From NCBI GenBank assembly GCA_017936205.1, contig JAGBGB010000143.1:1-11449 (forward strand): a DNA stretch of 11,449 nucleotides, in the 5' to 3' direction. Below the pieces are notes generated by a model. That model was given only the letters and a program-made list of their open reading frames with translations, ran no database searches and was not told where the DNA came from. This document shows positions 1 through 5,855 of this stretch, in pieces. How positions within the stretch are numbered: the stretch's first letter is position 1; every line of letters starts with the position of its first letter. Both the position numbers and the translations under genes were made by a program. This stretch comes from Oscillospiraceae bacterium. Its GTDB lineage: Bacteria; Bacillota; Clostridia; Oscillospirales; Oscillospiraceae.

Positions 1-1
1 G

Positions 2-26
2 ACAACCGCCAAGAATTGGTGGTTGT
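2..26. repeat. Small inverted repeat (hairpin) at the left edge
   Basis: ACAACCGCC (2-10) pairs with GGTGGTTGT (18-26) across a 7-nt loop, with one G-T wobble. A run of six T lies at 41-46, 14 nt beyond the stem, so this is a poor intrinsic terminator for a plus-strand gene lying outside the window. Its role is not determinable from this window. Confidence 0.35.
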
Positions 27-76
27 GAAAAATGTTTCGATTTTTTGGGAAATACATTATTTTCGGTGGTTTTTGT

Positions 77-123
77 GTTCATGCCGTTCCGTCATGAACC
101 GGACGCGCAATGCGCGCCCCTAC
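77..123. repeat. Intergenic element with two nested inverted repeats
   Basis: GTTCATG (77-83) pairs perfectly with CATGAAC (93-99). Immediately after it, CGCGCA (104-109) pairs with TGCGCG (111-116) around a single A, flanked by GG and CCCC that extend the stem with one mismatch. The element ends CCCCTACG. From general familiarity with such genomes, GC-rich palindromes ending in a CCCCTACG-like sequence recur between genes in Oscillospirales, so this may be one copy of a dispersed family. Only one copy is visible here. No gene is seen in 1-223. Confidence 0.4.
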
Positions 124-170
124 GCAGCGGTGAACGAAGCAGCTCGACAAATCGGAATTTGGTGATATGG

Positions 171-211
171 AAAAACAGGGACTGTTGCAGAGGATTCTCC
201 GCAGCAGTCCC
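171..211 (-). terminator. Rho-independent terminator of the VTC-DUF4956 operon
   Basis: Read on the minus strand, GCAACAGTCCC-type arms (178-188 with 201-211, 11 bp, one G-T wobble) enclose a 12-nt loop. A T5 tract (complement of AAAAA at 171-175) follows close after the stem. The stem begins 13 nt past the stop of the DUF4956 gene, the expected place for the end of this operon. Confidence 0.85.
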
Positions 212-223
212 GTGATTTCTTTC

Positions 224-898
224 TTATAGCTCTGCAATGCCGAATCCCGGCTTGGAGATCATGATCTCAAGATTTCCGTTACGGCAACGGAGCTTGTCGA
301 TCAGTTCCTTCTCTTTGGTAATATCCTTCAGGGTGATGTAGTAGGTCAGTCGGAACAGACTTCCCATGTTTGTGGTGCGTACCTGTTCCAGCTCCCAGGA
401 GGAAGCATATTCAGCCAACAAGTCTGTGAACACCTCTGTATAATCCAGATCCTCAGGGATGGTAATGGTAAGAGTACGGCCACCCTTGGAGCTGCCCAGA
501 TTCACAGCGGAATATAGTACACAAACAACACCCATGATCAGGGAGAAGAGAATTGCATAGCCCAAGTAGCCCATGCCGCAGATCAGACCGGCACACATGG
601 CGAGGAAGAGCATGGCGATCTCTCTTGCCGTACCGGGGAGAGAACGGAAGCGAACCAGACCGAAGGCACCTGCCACAGCCACGCCGGCACCAATGTTGCC
701 GTTTACCATCATAATGACGACACAGACAATGGTGGGAAGAATGGCAATGGTAGCACCGAAGCTCTTACTGCAACGGTTACGGAAGGAATAGCACAGGATC
801 AGGAACAGTCCGATGCCCAAGGCGACACCGACACAGAGCAGAAAGTTCTCTACAGAGATGGTATATGCGGATGCAGAATCAAATAAACCCTTAAACAC
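224..898 (-). CDS. DUF4956-family membrane protein
   Basis: This 224-residue protein has an N-terminal membrane half and a soluble C-terminal half. Hydrophobic segments lie at about residues 16-38, 46-82 (probably two passes), 93-112 and 114-133. They enclose the conserved basic loop GLVRFRSLPGTAREIA at about 79-94. The last ~90 residues (LTITIPEDLDYTEVF onward) form an alpha/beta tail likely in the cytosol. This layout and loop match the DUF4956 family, which is repeatedly found beside bacterial VTC-domain proteins; its biochemical role is unknown to me. I infer it anchors or assists the polyphosphate polymerase-like partner at the membrane. The start is GTG at 898, set by GGAGG at 907-911 with an 8-nt spacer. 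The SD lies inside the end of the VTC gene, and the two reading frames overlap by 8 nt (891-898), so translation is probably coupled. Confidence 0.85.
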   Translation of the reverse strand: MFKGLFDSASAYTISVENFLLCVGVALGIGLFLILCYSFRNRCSKSFGATIAILPTIVCVVIMMVNGNIGAGVAVAGAFGLVRFRSLPGTAREIAMLFLAMCAGLICGMGYLGYAILFSLIMGVVCVLYSAVNLGSSKGGRTLTITIPEDLDYTEVFTDLLAEYASSWELEQVRTTNMGSLFRLTYYITLKDITKEKELIDKLRCRNGNLEIMISKPGFGIAEL

Positions 899-1601
899 AG
901 AGTTTTCCTCCTTTGAACAACATAGTTTGGTAAGCAGTACCGTATTTGGAAAAAGATGTTTTATAAATCTGATTTTTGGTCAGGAAGTCAGTGAGCCACA
1001 GAGGGATGGCACCGGGAGCCTTTAGCTCTAACAATACCTTTCCTTCCGGGAGAATGGGAGTTCCGTAAACCTCTGCACACAGATCCAGATCTGTATCCCT
1101 TGCCAGGATGTTCTCATCAAAGGTCACACGGAAATCACTGCCGTCCAGACTGTAGAAGGCTTCCCGTTCATAGGACAGGAAGACTGCGGGCTGCAGCTCC
1201 CCGTAAAAATCACGGAAATAGTGGATCTCCTCCCCGATCTGGCCCGGAGGCTTCAGAGAATCGTTCCCGCACAGCCAATCCGTAGCTTCGGACAGGGGCA
1301 TAGCCAGACGGCGTTTATACACGACTTTTTTGAACTTCTTCTTCAGCTCTACAAACACATCCCCATCCGGTGCTGCTTGCCGATAGCTTCGGATTCGAAG
1401 CTTTTCCTTATATAGGGGTTGTTCAATGGATCGGCGGATCAGTCGGTAATTGGATGTATCGTAATAAATATTGCGGATGGTGGTACGACCATACTGATCT
1501 AACTTCATATAGGGCTGCATCACCTGCAACAGAGCCTCTTTCTGAGGCTGGGTCAGCATATATTTCAGTTCAAAGCGCTTAAAACAGGATTGATAAGCCA
1601 T
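891..1601 (-). CDS. VTC-domain protein (polyphosphate polymerase family)
   Basis: The 236 residues correspond to a single VTC catalytic domain (PF09359, related to the yeast Vtc4 tunnel fold that makes polyphosphate from ATP). Visible hallmarks in order are RFELKY (9-14), RNIYYDT (43-49), the basic strand KEKLRIRSYR (65-74), FVELKKK (83-89) followed by YKRR (95-98), SYEREAFY (143-150), RVTFDENI (158-165), ELKAPG (192-197) and SFSKYGTAY (216-224). The paired K/R residues fit the phosphate-binding tunnel, and the E residues of VELK and ELKAPG fit metal binding. No SPX domain or membrane segment is present, typical for bacterial versions, which pair with DUF4956. The start ATG at 1601 follows AAAGGAGG with a 6-nt spacer. 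It is the first gene of a two-gene operon with the downstream DUF4956 gene. The family assignment is firm; polyphosphate synthesis by this protein is inferred. Confidence 0.88.
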   Translation of the reverse strand: MAYQSCFKRFELKYMLTQPQKEALLQVMQPYMKLDQYGRTTIRNIYYDTSNYRLIRRSIEQPLYKEKLRIRSYRQAAPDGDVFVELKKKFKKVVYKRRLAMPLSEATDWLCGNDSLKPPGQIGEEIHYFRDFYGELQPAVFLSYEREAFYSLDGSDFRVTFDENILARDTDLDLCAEVYGTPILPEGKVLLELKAPGAIPLWLTDFLTKNQIYKTSFSKYGTAYQTMLFKGGKLCV

Positions 1602-1690
1602 GCCCTGCCTCCTTTATTACTTGGTTTAAGTCCAGTATATCAGGAGGGACTGAATATACGCTGAAAAATAGAAATCCTATCAAAATATTT

Positions 1691-1716
1691 CTTGTTTTAT
1701 TATAAACTAAAACAAG
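1691..1716. promoter_or_regulatory. Palindrome over the -10 element (candidate operator)
   Basis: CTTGTTTTA (1691-1699) and TAAAACAAG (1708-1716) form a perfect 9-bp inverted repeat with an 8-bp centre. It covers the -10 hexamer and the predicted start site of the VTC operon (about -24 to +2). That placement is typical of a dimeric repressor operator that blocks RNA polymerase. The regulator is unknown. Confidence 0.55.
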
Positions 1717-1728
1717 AATAGATGTCAA
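1699..1728 (-). promoter_or_regulatory. Sigma-A promoter of the VTC-DUF4956 operon
   Basis: On the minus strand, a perfect -35 TTGACA (complement of 1723-1728) and a perfect -10 TATAAT (complement of 1699-1704) are separated by 18 bp. Transcription would start near 1692, giving a leader of about 90 nt before the ATG at 1601. It is overlaid by a palindrome and preceded by tandem repeats (separate entries). Confidence 0.85.
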
Positions 1729-1736
1729 GACCTTCG

Positions 1737-1778
1737 TGTAATTGAGCTTCCGCAAAGTGTAATTGAGCTTCCGCAAAG
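1737..1778. repeat. Two tandem 21-bp direct repeats upstream of the VTC promoter
   Basis: A 21-bp unit beginning TGTAATTGAGCTTCC is present twice, exactly and without spacer, at 1737-1757 and 1758-1778. Relative to the minus-strand start near 1692 the repeats run from about -45 to -86. Twenty-one base pairs is two helical turns, so proteins bound to the two copies would lie on the same DNA face. This suits an activator or response-regulator site. Two copies only and no spacers, so it is not a CRISPR. Confidence 0.75.
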
Positions 1779-1858
1779 GATCGAATGTAATATGATTAAT
1801 GGAAGTAAAACGGGTTTTTCTGGATTTTTCTAAGGTATATACACCAAATATATGCCCT

Positions 1859-1876
1859 TTTGCATCATTTGCATCA
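1859..1876. repeat. 9-bp tandem duplication
   Basis: TTTGCATCA occurs twice in direct succession at 1859-1867 and 1868-1876, in the AT-rich stretch before the plus-strand promoter. It may be a simple slippage duplication. The remainder of 1602-1931 holds the VTC promoter region and the next promoter, and no convincing gene. Confidence 0.5.
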
Positions 1877-1904
1877 TTTTTCGGAAAATAAAGAAAGCTT
1901 ACTA

Positions 1905-1933
1905 TTGACATAAATAATGCTTTAAAGTAAAAT
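1905..1933 (+). promoter_or_regulatory. Near-consensus promoter in front of the 545-aa gene
   Basis: TTGACA (1905-1910), a 17-bp spacer and TAAAAT (1928-1933) form a near-consensus sigma-A promoter. Transcription should start at about 1940. The -10 overlaps the ATG at 1932, so that ATG would not be inside the transcript. AAAGGAG at 1968-1974, about 30 nt into the transcript, looks like a ribosome binding site, but no ATG, GTG or TTG follows it at usable distance. Confidence 0.75.
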
Positions 1934-3569
1934 GAAAGTAATATATAATTATATGCTGAAAAAACTGAAAGGAGAATACGGTACTCTTCCTGCCGGCTGC
2001 TATCAGGTGAACATTAGCTCTGAGAGCATGCTGAAGGAGCTGCTGTCCCTGGGTGTTCCGGTAAATTGCGAGCTCAGCCTCTACGGCTTCAAGCGTGTGG
2101 TGCAGTCGGGGGATAATCCCTATATCAATACGGTGATTTCCGAGTGCCTCACCTATGACAATAAGGTCATTACCGGCACAGCCAGCCGTGTCATTACCTC
2201 CTTCGTTGCTCCCAAGGGAAAGGACACCACCCTTGTATTGGATTACGGCAAGTCCATTGGGATCACTGCTGCCGAGCTTAAGAAGATCATTACCATAGCC
2301 TCCGGCTCTTCCATAACCGTAGGGAATTGTGTAGGACTTAGCACGGGAAGTGCCTACAGCGGTCAGCTGCTAAAAGCCCGCCCTTCTACCATTATGAAGT
2401 ACACGGGAGATTACGGTGCGTTCTCCTATAGCAGCTCTACCATTACCTATACCCCCAACAAGCTTCTTGAGGGGACAGATTCAGTGTTTGCTGTTTTCAA
2501 CATTACCGGCTGCTCCGTCACCGAAGGGCTTACTGCTCTTACAGCAGGAGCCATGTTTGTAGATACCAAGGAGTTTACAGATTCTGCAAACGGCGGCGGT
2601 AATTCCACAGGCTCTGCCATTCAGATTTCTGAGCACCGTGCGGTTTCTGCGGCTACTTATGAGAAGGCAGGGCCCAAGAATGAAGTATATCTCTATCCCG
2701 GACAGGCGATTGCCTTTAAGCTGGAGTTTGTAAACGGAAAAATCCCCGACCGCATTGATGTGGGAGCCAAGACCATCATGGGCGACAAAGCGACTTTGGC
2801 AGCCGGCTTTGTGGGAGCTGCAAAGACAGATAGCAGCACCTTGAAGAATTTGACTCCCATAGCAGAAAATATTGTGACTTCCACCGCCATGTACTATACG
2901 CTGGATGTCAGCAAGCTTTCTGCCAATAAGGATAACTACTTGGTGATCTACAATGCCTACAATGCAGGAAGCTACAGTGCTGCGAATCCCACCAATGTCC
3001 TGTCCATTACAGATTTGAAGCTTGCCTATGACAGTAGTCCCACCGCTGCAGTTGGGATCGAGAGCACTGCTACGGAAGCCTATCTCTTCGCTGTAGATGG
3101 GCGTACATTGGAGGCAGCAGCTGTCTTTATGAAGGCATGCTCGGAAACGCCAATTGCAGATCTGCTGGTCTACGGCTCTAAGGCACAGCTTTTCAAGGGC
3201 TATCGTCTGAATGCTCTTGCAGCCTCTGCTATGACTGAGGAACAGAGAACCTATTGCACAGATCTGGATACTGTCACCTTCGGCAATACCAATGTTGTGA
3301 AGAAGGAATACACAAAACCGCTTCTCGCATATGAGGCATATCAATTGTCAGCGGCGTTGGCAGGAGATTGTAATTTAAAGCTGAACCATTCCTCCTACAC
3401 TTGTACTGCGGACGAAAACGGAAACGGTATGGGACCCGGTACTACCGGAGTGTTTTTTGACTATAATAACTGTCAGCTTGATCTGACGGGACCTGAAGTG
3501 GATGGAGCCGATACCATATGCTACCATGGACCGATATTTACCGTTGGTCAGGTTTTCATGGGCTCCTAA
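1932..3569 (+). CDS. Unrecognised Ser/Thr/Ala-rich protein, probably 5'-damaged gene
   Basis: The open frame gives 545 residues with a beta-rich, Ser/Thr/Gly/Ala-rich composition and no catalytic motif I recognise. It resembles modules of secreted or surface proteins, with beta-sandwich-like stretches such as LYPGQAIAFKLEFVNGKIP and YYTLDVSKLSANKDNYLVIYN. No signal peptide, membrane anchor, sortase motif or dockerin is seen. The last ~170 residues hold several Cys residues and an Asn/Gly-rich tail ending QVFMGS. The start is doubtful. ATG 1932 overlaps the promoter -10. ATG 1953 (residue 8) would be almost leaderless and has no SD. The good SD at 1968-1974 is followed directly by coding sequence lacking a start codon. 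I infer that the true start and N-terminus, perhaps including a secretion signal, were removed by deletion or rearrangement, or lie elsewhere. Alternatives are a leaderless message from 1953 or an intact cytosolic protein. The frame is uninterrupted, so loss would be recent. Confidence 0.6.
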   Translation: MKVIYNYMLKKLKGEYGTLPAGCYQVNISSESMLKELLSLGVPVNCELSLYGFKRVVQSGDNPYINTVISECLTYDNKVITGTASRVITSFVAPKGKDTTLVLDYGKSIGITAAELKKIITIASGSSITVGNCVGLSTGSAYSGQLLKARPSTIMKYTGDYGAFSYSSSTITYTPNKLLEGTDSVFAVFNITGCSVTEGLTALTAGAMFVDTKEFTDSANGGGNSTGSAIQISEHRAVSAATYEKAGPKNEVYLYPGQAIAFKLEFVNGKIPDRIDVGAKTIMGDKATLAAGFVGAAKTDSSTLKNLTPIAENIVTSTAMYYTLDVSKLSANKDNYLVIYNAYNAGSYSAANPTNVLSITDLKLAYDSSPTAAVGIESTATEAYLFAVDGRTLEAAAVFMKACSETPIADLLVYGSKAQLFKGYRLNALAASAMTEEQRTYCTDLDTVTFGNTNVVKKEYTKPLLAYEAYQLSAALAGDCNLKLNHSSYTCTADENGNGMGPGTTGVFFDYNNCQLDLTGPEVDGADTICYHGPIFTVGQVFMGS

Positions 3570-3578
3570 TAAAACATA

Positions 3579-3625
3579 AGAATAACCCTTTATCTGACTT
3601 TTGCTTTCAGATAAAGGGTTATTCT
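3579..3625. terminator. Long hairpin terminator between convergent genes
   Basis: AGAATAACCCTTTATCTGA (3579-3597) pairs perfectly over 19 bp with 3607-3625 across a 9-nt loop. It starts 10 nt after the stop of the 545-aa gene. On the plus strand only a short TTGT follows. On the minus strand the sequence after the stem is TATGTTTTATTA, so it may also end transcripts of the glucosyltransferase gene. Stem strength supports a bidirectional terminator. Confidence 0.75.
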
Positions 3626-3639
3626 TTGTAGGGCAATCC

Positions 3640-3671
3640 TTTCCAACGAGTATCATGATACTCGTTGGAAA
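3640..3671. repeat. Perfect 32-bp palindrome
   Basis: The half-site TTTCCAACGAGTATCA (3640-3655) is followed with no spacer by its exact reverse complement (3656-3671). It lies between the 3' ends of two convergent genes, 52 nt after the glucosyltransferase stop. There is no T tract on either side, so a normal intrinsic terminator is not well supported. It could be a cruciform-forming site, a binding site for a dimeric protein, or an RNA hairpin that protects 3' ends. Confidence 0.8.
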
Positions 3672-3723
3672 AACACAGTGTATAATGCCCCTTTTGCAGT
3701 GTATGTTCTTGTGAAGTGTTTGC

Positions 3724-5307
3724 TCAGAGTTCGGGATCACTGAGCTTTACAACCAGGAAATTGTCTATTTTCTGAATACTTCCATAATAAGGATAGGAAG
3801 ACATTGTGGCGAAGGAAGATGTTTGTTTAATTTCTTTGATTTGCTCCTCCTCTGCAAAGAGGATATTAAAACCTAAATAGAACCGTACAAAATCCTGTCT
3901 GGAATAGGAATGTATTCCAATTCCATCTGAGCCCATGATGGATACAGATTCGAATTCATCATAATCGGAGACAGGATCTACGATAGGGTTATCTGTTATA
4001 CTTCCAATAATTGCAACCTTGGTATTCCTATCAAAGTCAGGATGATTAACAATTTCACTACAGAGAACGGAATAAAAAGCATAGGTATTTTCATATGATA
4101 ATTGCACCTTCAGGTATACCTCGTTGGCAAGGTATACATTGGATATTATGACAGCCAGCAGACAAGGAATAGCGATTTGCCGACAGAGTTTTGGAAGGAA
4201 GTATTCAAGGAGCTTCGTTTTGGCATATGTAAATTCTGTGGAGCAGTCGTCAAGAACAAGGGCAATGAGAAAATAAATATTTACGAAACTGTACACCACT
4301 AAGGTGTGAATGGAATTAGGATTTGCAATCAGATATATGCAGTTTATGCTAAGTGGGAACAGGGCAATGCAGAGAGATAGGAGGAGAGCCTTACTAATGG
4401 ATGGATGTCGATGAAATCGGAGAACAAGGAGTATAACACCAAGAATAATAAGAAATAAATGCAGGATCCGCATCAGGGAGGTATTTAGAATCCCGTGGTA
4501 ACCTCTCGTGAAAAAATAAATGAAAGTGTAATATGTGTCAATGAGTCGTTGTAATAAGGTGTTTATATCTAACAATAGATTTTCGCTGGCATAACTGTTA
4601 AACTGGATTTGAAACAGAGAGAAAACTGCGTATATTGAGGAGTAATATAGAATCAAGCTGATCATCAGAAAGGCGAAATAAGAAAGTCCTTGCAGCCAGA
4701 TGCTCCGACTTGATGTATCTTTATTTAGAATTTGCTTAACCAGACAGATCATAAAGAGGGAGGCAGCAACAGTTAAATAGGGCTGATAGACGGATAAGGA
4801 GAAAATCAGCATGGGGAAAGCAAAGAGCTTCTTATAGGATGCTTGAAACACCCATTGGTATACGGATAAAACAGAAAGAAAAAATGCAACCCCGTAGGAA
4901 CTACTTGTAAACATATAGGTATACACACTTGTAAGAGAAGGGTAAGTAACCAAGAGGGCCATGAGCAGTATTTGCAAGATTTTATTGTGAATGTCTAACA
5001 CTCGCAGCATAACGCATCCTGCTGAAGCAATAAGTATAAGCGTAATTACTCCGTAAATCCAAGGCATCGAAAAATCAGGTAAGACGAAAGATAGAATATC
5101 TAACCCCCAACGACCGGAACTGGCCGAGGCACCCTTACTGAAAAGATTGAAAACATCATCATGATTCGTAAGTTTGTTAGTGAAAGCCATAAAATGTGCA
5201 AGAAAGCCTGCCACTAATGCAGCGAGAAGAGGAATGTGATATTTCTCCCATTTTTTTAAAAAGAAGTGTAACATAGAATGGTTGAAATCAGTGGTCATTG
5301 GGTGCAT
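3724..5307 (-). CDS. GtrII-type membrane glucosyltransferase
   Basis: The protein has 527 residues from ATG 5307, which is chosen because GGGAGG stands 5 nt before it; an upstream ATG at 5355 lies within the promoter spacer and has no SD. A short basic N-terminus is followed by about ten or eleven hydrophobic segments between residues ~25 and ~400, then a soluble tail of about 110 residues. Near the N-terminus the motifs NHDD (48-51) and SGRWGLD (64-70) match the first extracytoplasmic loop of the Glucos_trans_II family (PF14264), which includes phage GtrII O-antigen glucosyltransferases that use an undecaprenyl-linked glucose donor. I infer it decorates a cell-surface polymer with glucose; the acceptor is unknown. 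No GtrA flippase or GtrB-like donor synthase is adjacent. The gene is visibly more AT-rich than its neighbours, which suggests acquisition. It is divergent from an XRE-type regulator with a shared control region. Confidence 0.82.
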   Translation of the reverse strand: MHPMTTDFNHSMLHFFLKKWEKYHIPLLAALVAGFLAHFMAFTNKLTNHDDVFNLFSKGASASSGRWGLDILSFVLPDFSMPWIYGVITLILIASAGCVMLRVLDIHNKILQILLMALLVTYPSLTSVYTYMFTSSSYGVAFFLSVLSVYQWVFQASYKKLFAFPMLIFSLSVYQPYLTVAASLFMICLVKQILNKDTSSRSIWLQGLSYFAFLMISLILYYSSIYAVFSLFQIQFNSYASENLLLDINTLLQRLIDTYYTFIYFFTRGYHGILNTSLMRILHLFLIILGVILLVLRFHRHPSISKALLLSLCIALFPLSINCIYLIANPNSIHTLVVYSFVNIYFLIALVLDDCSTEFTYAKTKLLEYFLPKLCRQIAIPCLLAVIISNVYLANEVYLKVQLSYENTYAFYSVLCSEIVNHPDFDRNTKVAIIGSITDNPIVDPVSDYDEFESVSIMGSDGIGIHSYSRQDFVRFYLGFNILFAEEEQIKEIKQTSSFATMSSYPYYGSIQKIDNFLVVKLSDPEL

Positions 5308-5343
5308 ACTTACCTCCCGGTTGATTTTAGAAGTATCAGGAGC

Positions 5344-5372
5344 ACTATACCACAAAATCCTGTATAAATCAA
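5344..5372 (-). promoter_or_regulatory. Promoter of the glucosyltransferase gene
   Basis: On the minus strand, TTGATT (complement of 5367-5372) and TATAGT (complement of 5344-5349) are separated by 17 bp. Transcription would start near 5337, giving a leader of about 30 nt with the GGGAGG ribosome binding site. The upstream edge of the -35 touches the dyad at 5372-5403. Confidence 0.7.
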
Positions 5373-5403
5373 TAGTTATAGTTTAATATTTAGCTATAAC
5401 TAT
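5372..5403. promoter_or_regulatory. Dyad between divergent genes (candidate operator)
   Basis: ATAGTTATAG (5372-5381) and CTATAACTAT (5394-5403) are a perfect 10-bp inverted repeat. The 12-bp centre contains the palindrome AATATT (5385-5390), so nearly the whole 32 bp is symmetric. It abuts the glucosyltransferase -35 and lies 47 bp before the XRE gene. Such a site would suit a dimeric HTH regulator controlling both genes. I could not assign a confident -35/-10 pair for the XRE gene. Confidence 0.55.
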
Positions 5404-5450
5404 CTTTTAAAATAGAGAAAATACTGAGACAATGGTGTAGGGTGAGAATT

Positions 5451-5783
5451 ATGCATATAGATTACAGACAAATCGGCCAGCACATAAAAGCTGTGAGAAA
5501 AAAACGAAAACTAACACAAGAATGGCTGGCTGAGAGGCTGGATGTCAGTGTGGGATACATTAGCCAAATAGAGCGAGGAATTACGAAAATCAGTTTGGAT
5601 TTACTTGCGGCAATTGCAACAGCTCTGGATTGCGATATTTCTCTGTTTCTGCAGGGTGTTACGATGGAAGCACAGAGCTATCTCGAAAATGAGTTTTATA
5701 ATCAATGGAAGCAGCTGACACCTGAAAACCGACGGTTGGTGATAAAAATTGTGGGCTGCATCATCGAACAGCAACAAAGCTAA
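5451..5783 (+). CDS. XRE-family HTH transcriptional regulator
   Basis: This is a 110-residue DNA-binding protein with a Cro/C1-type helix-turn-helix at about residues 7-66. The turn and recognition helix read LTQEWLAERLDVSVGYISQIERG, split around residues 21-43, with the typical Q-LA---V----IS-IE-G pattern. The C-terminal ~40 residues form an acidic helical tail (EFYNQWKQLTPENRRLVIKIV) likely for dimerisation. ATG 5451 is preferred over an in-frame GTG at 5442 because AGGGTGA lies just upstream at correct spacing. Small stand-alone XRE proteins of this size are common in gut Clostridia. It is divergent from the glucosyltransferase, and a 32-bp dyad in the shared region suggests that it regulates both, but this is inference. 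No phage genes or toxin partner are next to it. Confidence 0.88.
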   Translation: MHIDYRQIGQHIKAVRKKRKLTQEWLAERLDVSVGYISQIERGITKISLDLLAAIATALDCDISLFLQGVTMEAQSYLENEFYNQWKQLTPENRRLVIKIVGCIIEQQQS

Positions 5784-5795
5784 CTCATATAAAAC

Positions 5796-5840
5796 TCTGC
5801 CGTTCGTTACGCTTATTTTGTAACGAACGGCAGAATTTTT
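5796..5840. terminator. Bidirectional intrinsic terminator
   Basis: TCTGCCGTTCGTTAC (5796-5810) pairs perfectly with 5820-5834 over 15 bp across a 9-nt loop. TTTTT at 5836-5840 follows on the plus strand for the XRE gene. On the minus strand the stem is followed by GTTTTATAT, so it can also stop transcripts of the convergent aminotransferase gene, whose stop is 22 nt away. Confidence 0.9.
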
Positions 5841-5855
5841 ATATGGTATGTTTAA

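Noticed and set aside
1737..1778. Possible CRISPR array
   Set aside because: There are only two copies, directly abutting with no spacers, and no cas genes are in the window.
1579..1911. Minus-strand open frame of 110 codons upstream of the VTC gene
   Set aside because: It runs through the VTC promoter and the tandem repeats, overlaps the VTC start, has no ribosome binding site, and encodes the repeat unit twice as LRKLNYT. It is a chance frame.
2481..3344. 287-codon open frame antisense to the 545-aa gene
   Set aside because: It is rich in Cys, Ile and Ser without domain logic, has no SD, and lies wholly opposite a better frame with its own promoter. It is a shadow of the coding strand.
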